DNA of 64,000 nt from Trichostrongylus colubriformis (lineage: Eukaryota > Nematoda > Chromadorea > Rhabditida > Trichostrongylidae). Location of the stretch: NCBI GenBank assembly GCA_963978905.1, contig OZ022259.1, forward strand, positions 13,330,001 to 13,394,000, in the 5' to 3' direction. The notes beneath the pieces are model-generated. The model was not told where the DNA came from and ran no database searches. It saw nothing but the letters and a program-made list of their open reading frames with translations. Below are positions 48,701 to 60,700 of the stretch, piece after piece. Positions within the stretch are counted from its first letter, which is position 1. Each line of letters begins with the position of its first letter. Position numbers and translations under genes: made by a program.

Positions 48701-51700
48701 GGAAGCCAATTTTGGGTGTTCACTGCATTTTAGAATTTACTCAGCTGTTCAGAATTTTAGGCATCCATCCATAATTGGTTGAAAATGAACATTCGTCCAT
48801 TCTCATAAGGCTAATGATCTTGGGTTATTATTAACATCTTTTGGTAATTGAATGTAATAAACAAGCGTGGTCTTGACTAGCACTTTTTGGGACCTCACAA
48901 TTTGAATATTTAATTTACAATACTTTTCTCATGAGGTTATTGAGTGGAATTATTTCGGCCTTTTTTTCTTTTTTTGAAGGTTTCAAATATCTAAATATGG
49001 CTCAAGGCTGAAGAGTGCTCATCTGAGCAATGGAAAGCTTGATATATTGGGTAGTCTAAAAAGTTTTTTCGTATTTTTTTATACCGCTTTTTCCCTGCAA
49101 ACTGCTTTCCAACAACCTCTTCTGTACATACACATGTAGTACAAGTCCACACGCATCTATAGGTATTATTGTCTCCCATCTCCCGGATAACCTTTTTCGG
49201 CAAAATAAACATATCAAAGGTCAACCTCATTTTCAATACAAAAATTTTGAAAGGAAAAGGTGATAATCCGATGGAGCAAGTTCAGGGCTATAAGGTGAAT
49301 AGAGCAGCAATTCTTATCCAAGCTCGAGAATTTTTTGACGAGGCAATTTTTTGGCAAGTCTTCCCACTATTGAAAAAGTGACTCGCCAAAAAAATCTTCG
49401 AGCTTGGATAAAAATTGCTGCCCCATCCACCTTATAGCCCTGATCTTGCTCCATCGGATTATCACCTTTTCCTTTCCCTGTCTAACGCCATTGAAAGAAA
49501 ATTTTTTTTACAATTTTTCTATTGGAAATGAGGGTGACCTCTGATATGTTTATTTTGTCAAAAAAGGTTATCCGGAAGATGGAAGACAATAATACCCATA
49601 GATGCGTGTGGACTTGTACTACATGTGTATGTACAGAAGAGATTGCTGGAAAGCAGTTTGGAGGGAAAAAGCGGTATTTAAAAATACGAAAAGGCTATCT
49701 AGACTAACCAATAAATGTTGTTGATGGAAATAAGGATTCCATCCAAAAACCTAGTGGCAGGAGTATTGTATGCAAGTTCGACGAACAACGCTGAGATTAG
49801 AAGGCAGAGCCTGAATTCTGCTTGTATGCTTTCTGCTGCAGAGTGCAGCTTATACGTGGGCAGGAAGCTTATAATATTGCATGGGGCTAATTTCAGTTCA
49901 GAATTTATCGCTGAAATGACTAGTTTGATTCGATGAAGTATAGCGAAAGTGACAGAACGGTCCTAAGATGGCTCGATAGGGCTCACAGTGAAGGCTAGTG
50001 TCGCAAGCCTCATGCTTGTCGTCCTAAGAATATGTCGAAATGTGATCGTGACAAGTTTAGCAGCTAGCACAAGTAGAGACACTGACTGATATCCGGATAC
50101 CCCCCCCTCTCTCTCTCTCTCTCTCACTCTCTCTCTGCAGACAATTGTTAGCAAAATTGCCCCCAAGTACAATTAAACCTAAATGGATGAAAAACTCGTG
50201 GCGCGTTCTATGAGAAATTTGATTCCGCTATCTCGCTATCGATTGCTTTCTATATAAGTATGTGATTTGATCCCCTCCCATCATCCTCAATATCCTCATA
50301 AGATACTATCTTCAGGTTGGAGCGAATGACCGCTTTATCATGTCACGCCTTCGAAGCTCGAGCAGTTCGACCTCTGATCGGAACTACCAGGTTGTTGGCT
50401 CTACTTGTCATGCTTTTGAAGTTTCTTTAGATTTTTGTTTTTTAGTTGCATCTGCGGTTCTTTTCTGCGCTTGCCCTTTTTGACGTTGTGAATGAGAAGT
50501 CGATCGACGAGGTTGCACGTCGCTTCAGGATCAGCCGTGGCACCCTCCAAACTCTTCAACAACAAAGTGCAACTTATGCCGGTTTGTTCGGTCTATTACG
50601 GTAAGCATCAGTAGAGGGCATGCATGTTCGCATACATCGTTTGCAGCTCGCTCGCAGCTATGGTGAGTAATTGGCCTCTGTCCCCTGTGTCCAAGAATTG
50701 CCTCCGTTAGACTGTTGATTGGCTCCGTTAGACAAGAGCAGGACGATGTGCGCGCGATTGTCCCATAAATACGTAATGGCTGTCTTCACGGATGTCTTTA
50801 TAGGAATTCACAAAATAAGGCAAAAAAGGCTAAATTTTGCAGAAAATTCAGACTGAATTTCAGCCATGGTTGTCGCATTCTGTTCTCGTCTTGGCTGGAC
50901 TTATTTGTGCGATCTTCTCAGGGGTTTCGCTTCACGGCTAGCATTTGGAGTGCGAAAGGAACTCACAGAACTCGTTTCCATCGCCGGAATCGATGCCAGT
51001 CGGTGCGTATTTGCTCAGCGCCGATTTTATTTTCTTTGATGATTTTTTTTTCATTTTCTCTTTAGGGCGAGAGTTTTCCACGAGCACGGCATCACCTCGA
51101 TGGTGGAGCTATCAAACTGTACGACGAAAAAAATCTGCGACCTTCTGTCTTTGGCTGTGCCATTTAATAGGTTGGCTCTTTCTACATTTGTGTGATGCTG
51201 TTGTAGACATAACAGTCCGTATCATGACTTCGTGATCCGTTCATGGTATACATCGCTTGCTTGTGTTTTTCTTCACTTCTTCTTTGGGATACTGTAAGTG
51301 ATGGGAGGTCGTGATTGGCTCAATTGGCGTCGCGAATTGTGCGTGTGTGCCTAATTGTTCGTGAGCGAGACACCCGTATTGAGGCCGAGAACGCGACAAG
51401 AACGTCCCATTTAACAGTGATTGAAGAAAAGCAAGGTTTATTCCGATTGTTAATGGTAAAGGAATTGCACATAATGGATTCAGAGTTGGTACGATTTTGC
51501 CTTTTCGTACAAAGCTCACAATATTCGATTTTGATGAAGATGCTCACTTGAATAGTGGTGCTGCTTTGTTTAGAAGTGGGTTTCTGAGATGACCTTTTAG
51601 GTACCCCAGAGGCTGTCGAGAACATTTTCTAGCCGAAATAATTTCGTTCCAAGTATAACATGTTTCCTCCATATTTTGTTGAGGTGGAAGCGGCCGACTC

Positions 51701-54700
51701 CCATGTTCACAACAACAACCATTGCAAACATAACGATAATAAAAATAAGTACAGGATAAAGTTCTCGGCGTTAATCGATCCCTTGTGGAGATGCGCCGCA
51801 CGCATTCTGGTTCCATTTCGCCCTGACGGCGGTCGCTTTATCCTGTGCAGTGACTTGCGGGGCCAGCCGATGTGCAAGTTTGTGCCCTTCCAAACAGGTG
51901 TTCATCGACCACCGAGGAGAAGGCTTGTTTGGCTTGAGCGGGCATTTATGCAGGAATCCCCATATCATGAGAGAGGGAGTGTGTGTCACCTGTCACTGAA
52001 ACCTAAACATATAGCCCTATAAGAGCAGCCTATAACATTTATCCTTTATCGTTTTTATCCTTCATAACAAATATGAATGTACATACATATGTACATGTAC
52101 TACACAAATATATGTATCTATAAAAAATATTACGATATAATCATAGCTACTGCATATATACCTATCTTGCCCCGTTACATCAAAGCGGTGGGGTGGTGCA
52201 AACTCACTTGAAGTTGCTTTCCGTTAATGCCGGAACAACGACGTGTCGAGTGAGGGTAAAAACGGGCCCCTTCCTGGACGAGTCCACTTCCGGCAGTGTT
52301 GCTACCGCCAGATTCGGCTAGGCGGTAGGGGGGAGGGGACGGGGGTGGGGGGTAAGTTCAGGCCATCAACATCCATGAAGTTCAAAAAGAAGTACCTTCA
52401 GTCCCCTGCGGCCAACGCCCCTCCTGGCAGAGGGGGCAACGGCAGAGGGGGAGAAATCCCACGGCAAGCGATCTGCCAAATTGCAAATATAATAACTGAA
52501 CAAATACAAATACAAAAATAACGAATACAGCAACTGAAGTCCTTTTACCTGGATGGTCTACTATCCAAATAAGAGGAATTTACAGAAGTAAGTTGGAGGA
52601 ATACCAGAACTCTAACTACTTGAAAAATTGCAGGAAGACTGAGTTGAACCTCCCAGTTGGCTTCAGACAATTTCTATGTCTAGCTGTCGAAATATCTGCT
52701 CTTTCATTCTAATATGCAATTAATTCCTCATATTTCTTAGTTTATCAGTTGAGAGACAAGACTTCAAATGGATGACTTGTTTGTAAACCGCTGTAGTTCG
52801 CAAGTTCAGGTGCCGTTCTTGTTTGCAACTACTGGCAATTGCAAGTATGGCTGATGTTGACGTCTTGACTGCTTGCTTGCTAATTGGTTTTGTTAAAGTT
52901 TATTTGGTAGAAAATTAGCTGGCGAATGGATCCGCCCTTTTCTCAGAGTAGAAAATTTTTGTTTCACCATGAGACAACTTGAGCGAGTTTCCCATGGTTT
53001 TATAAAAGATAAATTACGTTAGAAGTGCGATTGTCTATGCGATTCATGTCGATAGCGGAACAGTCACTTGGTTGTGAGAGGAACTGGAGCTCAAGAATTA
53101 TAGTGAGCGGGAGTCGATTACTTGGCCTTCAATCAGTATTTTTTCCCAGATCAATATGACCTTAGGTTGTTTCAAGTAGGCGTAGTTAAATTCATTAGCA
53201 TCATATTTTTCTCATTTATTGTTTGTCGTGCGATACAATATGGACGCTTTGTTGCGCGTGTCAATTACTGTATCCGCATGGTGTTGGGTGGTAGTGGGTA
53301 ATTGCTATGGATACTGTAATTGGTCGTAAGGTCACAATCCGGAGTGATGATGTACAGGTGTTGCGCAATGTCCACTGAGAATATTAGCCAAAGTCAATTT
53401 CAATAGATCACGCATAATGAGAATATGCTCTTTGGATTGATATAGGAAAAAGCCAAAGATCGTGTTTATTTTATTATAGCAGCAACTCTCCTGATGGATT
53501 GAACGAATGGTTGTTTGGTGAGCCGCGGATACGGTTGACGGAAGCTGCAATTCTACTCAAGGAGCGCGCTTTTGAGGCCGTCAGGGAGCATCTTCGGTTG
53601 GTGACACTTTTGAAAATGCACTATTTTTTGCAGATGTGTAGTGATTCCGTCAAAAAGCTATGGAATTTTTGATTTGGGGCAAATATTCATTCAATATTGC
53701 GCCGCGGGCCTCGAGTGGATTTGGTGGATGGCTTTCTCAGGAGTTCTATAGGATTTCAAAGAAAGTAGCGTTTTTTCTGTAATTTGCGGCAAAGTGGTGG
53801 AGATGGTTCATTGACAAACAGCGGTGTTCCCGATCGCATGGTTGGATCAGTTCCTGCCAGGGTCTATTAGGGTGCCAACCTGAGTCGTTGGTGGGTTGCA
53901 CATTTGTGTGTGAGGTTTATCTCACTGGTGCAGCAAGTGGTTTTCGGTCTCTGTAAAGAAAAAACAGAGTGCGTAGCGCATTTTCAAAAAGAAATAAATT
54001 TGCTAAATGCTTTTCGGCCTCGAATGCAAATATTTTAGCGGAGTTATACTGTTTGATAACAACATCCAAAAATTCCAGGTCTCTTGGACTTAGTGTGGAT
54101 CAAATAAAGGTGCCACCCTCTAATGATTTGACTGCTGAAATAGGGATCGCTGAAAGTGCTGCGGTTCATTCAGGTAGATACGTTTTTCCCTTTATCTGCA
54201 TAATACAATAATATCAAATTCTAATACAGATTTAGTTTATTTAAGAACTTATTTATTTATTATCTCCATGAAGATTTTCTCTAGTGTAATTGATATAAAT
54301 ATCGAATCACAAAAAATGCTTCAAATATCTTCTGTCGGTCTTCTCAGTCCTTTAAAGGAGTTGGAAGTGGTCGGGAAAAACGGGAAGATTCGAAGAAATG
54401 ATCGCTTTGAAACGAGCACTCGAGGTTAGAAACGATAATCGGTAAAGAAACCCGTTTTCAAAAACGCGACGTTGTGGTCTGTATTCGCATCTCCCGTGCA
54501 TCTGTTTGAACTGCAGCATCATCTTCCCGAGTTGTTCGCTTTAGTAAATGTTATTTGCTTTCTCGTAGGGTGTATTTCATTCATTTATGATGATGTGAAA
54601 TAAGTTAAATAACAAGCAGAAGTAATCAAGTGAAACAGTGAATGGGAGAATAAGCGAAATGTTAAAAAAAGATGTTCGTGGTAGAAGAAATTCATCGAAA

Positions 54701-57700
54701 TCACACTCTTAGCAATGTGTCGTGTGTGCGATGTCTACAACCCAGCGAATTACAAGCGCTACGGTAGGCCTTACTGTAGGCTAAAATTGCCACCTCGTGG
54801 TGTCTCTAAGTTCTCTGAAGTGTTCGAGATCTATAAAGATAACTCTTTATTGTCTTGATTGGTGCCACTACGATACAAATCTGTAGAGGATTATTCCGTG
54901 TCCTGAATTGAAACCCATGTGCGGATCAAAGAAAGCTGCATTTCACCTCAACTCATCCTTGTCATTTCGTCTCGATTGTTTTCGTGCTTTTCCAGTGTCA
55001 GCTACTGATTTAAAGGATTCGGGATATTCAGAAGAGCTCCCTGCAGAAAATGCTCCATCATCTGTTGCAGGAGAGGACGGTCATTCTCCGGACGATCAGT
55101 CGTAAGTCGTGATAGACTACATGTATATGATACGGGTTTCTCTGAATTTACTCTGGATTGTAGGCTCGTAAATGAGCAAGGAGATGATGGGTGTGAAACA
55201 GAACAGCTTCACTCTAGCACGATTGATGAGGAGAGCATTGATCTCTTCAGTGAAAGTATGGAAGAGGTTAGTGACGTGCCCGCTTAGCAGCTTATGTTGT
55301 GTTGTGTTGAGTTTTTCGCAGGATAAAAAAAGGAGGATAAAAATGTTTGTGTGGGTGTTAAGGCTATATGACTGAGCTAGGATTGATGTAGGGCTGAAGT
55401 TAGCCCAATATCAAAAGCTTCCTTTGAGTTTCGTGGAACTATCCGTAATGAGTTTTTCAGCTAACAATCAGTGACCATGATCTCATGACGGAACTCACAG
55501 AGGATTCCGATACTGCTGGAGAAGTAGATGACTTAGAAAGCAGCCTTCTGAAGGTTTCATCTATTTGCGACAAAGAAAATCAGGTAAGTGGTTTAAGGAC
55601 TTGTTGAACTAAGTTATATTTAGTTGCAACACTTTATCCGGTATTAAGCCAGAAGATTCGTTTGATGAGCCACCGTCATTCAAGAGCCCAACCTTTGGGA
55701 AATCCTCGGCAGTCTTAAATTCCAGTAAGTCTCAGCTTGTGAAAGGTGGGTACCATAGGTTTTCTAGTTAGCTGGAATTTCGATAGGCGGGACATCGATG
55801 AAACTGATTTTTTTTCATTTTTAACGCATGGCGGCATTGTTGTGCCTGCTACCTTGAGAACATCGTAACATTTTCAGAAAGGCTTCCTATATCGCCTTTA
55901 GCGGAAAGGAAATGCAATGGTACACCTGTTCAGCAACACCCATCCATAAAAAGAGCTAGGCAGCCAGTCTTGGTAACTGGTTTTCTTTTTTTTTTGATTT
56001 TTCGCATAACAGTCTGCGATTTGAACAGAAGAAATCTGGCCAGTTAGAGCTTATTATTTATCGCAAAAGAAATGAGGAAGATTTACTGTCGGAAACATCG
56101 GCAGTTTCTGATGAAATTCGTAATGGTAGAATTCTATATTGAACTGAATAGTTCGTCAGCTGGCTTCGTATTTCAGCGATAGGTTTTGAACGGTTTCTTT
56201 TTGTCAATTGAAGTTTCAGGTGAAATCACCTTCCACAGCGAGCCCTCTGGTGAAAAATTTGCGGGTTGAAAGATTATGTGCTGCTGAATCACCAAGTACA
56301 GATCTCGATGTAAACGATGTTTGCCGGTGAGTGGGCCCGGACGTTTCCTACAGATATTTCTCAGCCATGATGTACCTTTGTAGGAATGAGTCTGCATGGA
56401 ACTATTTCATCCAGCGAAGTTCCCTTTGGAAAAAAATTGGCGTCGCAGTGGCTACAAAACGCGCTTCGGCATCGAAGGTTTCTGTTGAAGGGATATGTCT
56501 TTGCCCCACTGATGGTTCTCCGCACTTCATACCTCTAACCGAGGAGTATTTCCCAGGTATACTTCAAAAATCAAATCCCAGGACAGGGAGCTCCAGATAT
56601 GCATCGGGGATTGTTTCAGGAAATGAGAAGGAAGAGGCGGTTTGTCCATCATCAACTCCTTCGCAATCCATAACGCTTGACGAACGAGTTTCATGTGTAT
56701 CAGCAATTCTGCAATCCTGTGAGCTGATCTTCGTCAACGCACTAAAAGATTGCCATCTTCTGAGGGAGAAATTCAAGTTGGAGGTTTGCGAGCAGGCTTG
56801 AACGTCTCGAACTCCCTTTGACTTGGAAATTTCTAGAATCCACGCGTGAAATGCGTGTCGTATATGGCTTTCCTTGGACATTTGCGACAGGGCGATCATG
56901 TGCTTTCTCTTGCTGAAATCGCCGCCAAATTCCACTGGAGCTTCGATTATGCGCCCCTTCTTCGAATGAATCCACGCATATCATCTGGAGCTCAAGCGTA
57001 TTTAGCTTCAAGGTATGTAAAAATCTGATACATAATTATTACGGCTTTCTTATGCTCGTTTTTCGTTGAAAATTGGTTTCTGCGTACTTTCTGAAACAAC
57101 TCTCCAATTTGTTCTAGATGATGAATCTGTCTTATTTGTTAAATTACAGTATTGTTTAATCTTTTTGCCATCTTTGTTGAAAAAGAAAACCCGCTTATGC
57201 ATCATCCTTACTGTGCTTTGACTAAGGTTTCGCACGATTCTCTTTCAGACTGGTTGGTATCCTGACTCCAATAGTTGTCAACTGCTCGACCTTAGATAGC
57301 CTTCAGCTCGAAATGCGATCGCTTCAGGTATCAGCAGAAGATTTTTCTTTCCGTCATCGGACATTATGGCTTCGCCTCCATGGATTTTATATATTAGGTT
57401 GGCAACTAAGTAATTGCGGATTTTTAAATGCTGCTTTTTCCCTCCAAACTGCTTTCCAGCAATCTCTTCTGTACATACACATGTGGTATAATTCCACACG
57501 CATCTATAGTTATTATTGTCTTCCATCTCCCGGATAACCCTTTTCGGCAAAATAAACATATCAACGGTCAACCTCATTTTCAATACAAAAATGAAAAGTT
57601 TTTTCTTGAATGGCGTCAGACAGGGAGAGGAAAAGGTGATAACCCGATGGAGCAAGATCAGGGCTATAAGGAGGATGGGGCAGCAATTTTTATCCGAGCT

Positions 57701-60700
57701 CGAGAATTTTTTGGCAAGTCATTTTTTCAATAGTGGTAAAAATTTTTAAATTTTTTTTTCAAAAAATCCTCGAGCTTGGAAAAATTGCTGCCTTACAGTC
57801 CTGATCTTTCTCCATCGGATTATCACCTCTCCCTTTCCCTGTCTAACGCTATTCGAAGAAAAAAAATTTGAGTTGAAGATGAGGTGACTTTTGATATTTT
57901 TATTTTGCCGAAAAGGGTTATCCGAGAGATGGAAGACAACAATACCTATAGATGCATGTGGACTTGTACTACATATATATGTGCAGAAGAAATTCTGTGG
58001 AGAGCAGTTTTGAGGGAAAAAGCAGTATTTAAAAATCCGCAATTACTAAGTTGCCAACCTAATAGTTTCTGTAGACGGCTGCCGTCAGACTTTGCGATTT
58101 TGCGATTTTGTGATTTTGCGCTGTCGCGACTCCGCACGCGAAGTAGCGTTGCACATTCTCAAGGTCGTGGTATCACGAGCGGAAGTGCGCCGTCGCAAAA
58201 ATCGCAGAATCGCGAAATAGCAAAATCGAAAATTCTGACGGCGGTCAGTGATGATCCGTTCGCACAGATCACTTATCGCGTATGATACCCACAGAAGAGG
58301 GAGGGGTTACTGCAAGCCCCTATAAAAATCTCCAGGTCTTTTCGCTTTCCCTCTCCCTTCCTTCAAGCAGGAATTGTGGGGGAGCCTTAAAACTGCTGAA
58401 GGCTTGAAATTTAGAATTGGGATTCCACATCATCCACCATCAACTCTCCTTCATCCCTACACATCCGTCATTCGCGATCTCTCATACCTCTCCCAGCTCG
58501 ATTATTAGATACAGTCTCCTCCAGCTTCACAAATGAAACTCCCTCTTCTTGCTCGGTCTTTCATTAACGCTTGACTTCAATCATGTGTACATCCCAAGGA
58601 ATATCCATCGCTGTCAATTTCTACTGCACTTACCTATCACCACTTACCTGTCACTTTTGTTTTCAGGCGGTGAACAGCATGTGCTTGGGCGGCTTCTGTT
58701 TCGATCGCGTTCTATGTTCATCGTTGCTGCAGCGACTAAAGACAAGCATAGAGAAGTTGGAAATCGAATGTTTCAAGCTTGTTGGGCAGCAGTTCAACCT
58801 AGACAGTGCGAAGCAAGTATCCGAGGTTTGCTTTCGAATTACTTTTTGTCTGGAATTAGAAGTGATGGAAGTAACTACAGGGGGTGCCAAAAAAAAGTAA
58901 TTTTGCCCACGGCTCACATCTGCCAATTTTACAAAACGTAGGGAAACGAAAGAGATAAAGGTATTGGGGCAAAACATTCCCGAAATGTTCTTCTAAAAGC
59001 AGGAACAAGCTGTGGCTCCTCACGTTCATGTTCATAAAAATATGGAGGTTTCATTCGGCGCAGTCGGGCTTCGGAGTACCTACATTTAAAAATTCGCTAA
59101 AAACAGTGGAGCCAAGCTCCGTGGTAGGTCTTTTGTGGGAAGCTCCCTGAGGGTTGGCCCTTCGGTTCTTGGAAGTCACAGAACCCCTGCTGCTTGGACA
59201 AGGCTGCAATGATCAAAAGTATCATTTTCATGCCTCAAATCCGCCTCCGGAGGGGTTTCAGTGGTAGGGGAACGTTTTGGCTCTTGGGAACGAAGGGCGC
59301 TGGGAACCCGGGAAAAACGCAATGTTAAAGAACACCATCCGGTATGAATCCCCTTAGGTACCCAGATTGAACGGACGTCAGCAAGGTTGTGAAAGAGGGC
59401 GAAGGAATTTCGGATTTTGCCCAGGTGAGGTGATACATCCTGTTCAGTCTTTCCTTGCTCCCGTTTCTGCTCGTGCAGGAGGCTGCCACGGAGTATAGTG
59501 ATAGAGTTAGGTCTGCTCTTGATTCTGGAGATGAGAATACCTCAATAGAATTTACCGTAGTTTGGCTAAATGGGGTCGAAAGTGGAGGAGACAAAATTAC
59601 TTTTTTTTTTTTGGCACCCGCTGTAGTGCTCCATCTGTAATGATTCGGTTTTTGTCCACTATGGACTGAGGGAACCACTTTTTAGTGTTTCCAGTCAGAA
59701 CGTCCCTTCCCTAAATTAAGTGAATTAAGTCGCCTTTTCAAGGTGCTCTTCTCGCGTCTCAAACTAACATGCCCGGGCGGCTCATCAACCAAACAACATC
59801 TTTCCACTAATAAGGCGATTTTGGAGCAGATGGAGACGCAGCATCCTGTCGTTGCGAAGATCCTACGGTATCGTCGCTTCAAACACGCTCTTACGGTAAT
59901 TGATGTAATAGTTACATAAAACCATCTTAACTGAGCTGGAATGTAATCCAGTTCGACTAGTTTTTCTTCATTTTTGCTTTTGGGTGCGAAAATGACTGTA
60001 ATTCGCTTTTTAAGCAATGTCTTGTTCCAATGCAACATTACGTCGATAATGATGGAAAAGTGAGAAGCCATTGCGACATGAACACCTCAACAGGACGCAT
60101 TCTTTCTGTGGAACCAAACGTGCAGACAATACCGAAGGATGAGCTGATTGATGGCATCACTCTTCGTCATCTCTTTAAGGCACAACAAGGCAAGTATTCC
60201 CTCCGTATTTTGGAAAGGTCTGAAATTTGTGTCGCTTAGGTTTTGGATTCCTTCTACATGTAAATCATAATGATGCCATTAAGGTGCCATCGCACTGAGA
60301 AAGGTGGTATCACATAGATAGGTATTACAGCTGCAGCGAGTGATCAGATCGCCGGATATCTTTTTACCGTGCCGGCCTGATTGTGAGAACTGATGCTTGC
60401 AGCTTAAAGGAATCGTCCACGGAAAAATGAGTTCTTGTGTTACACATATGTTTGTGTTGTATTTGCCTAAGGTGGGCCTCATGCAAAATTTCACGCGAAA
60501 AAATGTGCATCTGGCTGAGATACAGCACGACAAAGTACGTCCAGGTGGGCGGGGCTTCCGAGTAAAAGCCTCGTCCCGTCGTCCGCTGTGGTCTGAACAG
60601 TCCCACTATCCGTAGCCAATGGCGGCGGACGACGGGACGAAGCTTTTACTCGAAGGCTCCGCCAACCCGGACGTACATTGTGGTGTTGTATCTCAGCCAG

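Larger units (their letters stand above)
33784..51170 (+). other. polq-1: polq-1 helicase-like half (exon set)
   Basis: Exons: 33784-33855, 35744-35864, 35925-36010, 36641-36791, 36846-36942, 37307-37391, 38299-38441, 38498-38570, 38678-38855, 39393-39482, 39592-39714, (gap), about 48063-48243, 48298-48440, 48496-48597, 50316-50390, 50446-50581, 50864-51002, 51066-51170. Superfamily 2 motifs in order: APTSAGKS (Walker A, Lys57), TTEKAN, DELH (DExH box, 149-152), GMSAT (about 186-190), [18 protein letters not shown], then ASRVVIK and QMSGRAGR (motif VI). The exons from 48 kb match the region after the RecA lobes ([24 protein letters not shown]) and a winged-helix/helical part ([24 protein letters not shown]). 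The ATPase displaces RPA and anneals microhomologies in the family. All catalytic motifs look intact. Confidence 0.9.

Noticed and set aside
49522..49707. Frame [13 protein letters not shown]... repeated in both foldback elements
   Set aside because: It is a shifted reading of the degenerate mariner 3' end, repeated because the arms are inverted copies, not a gene.
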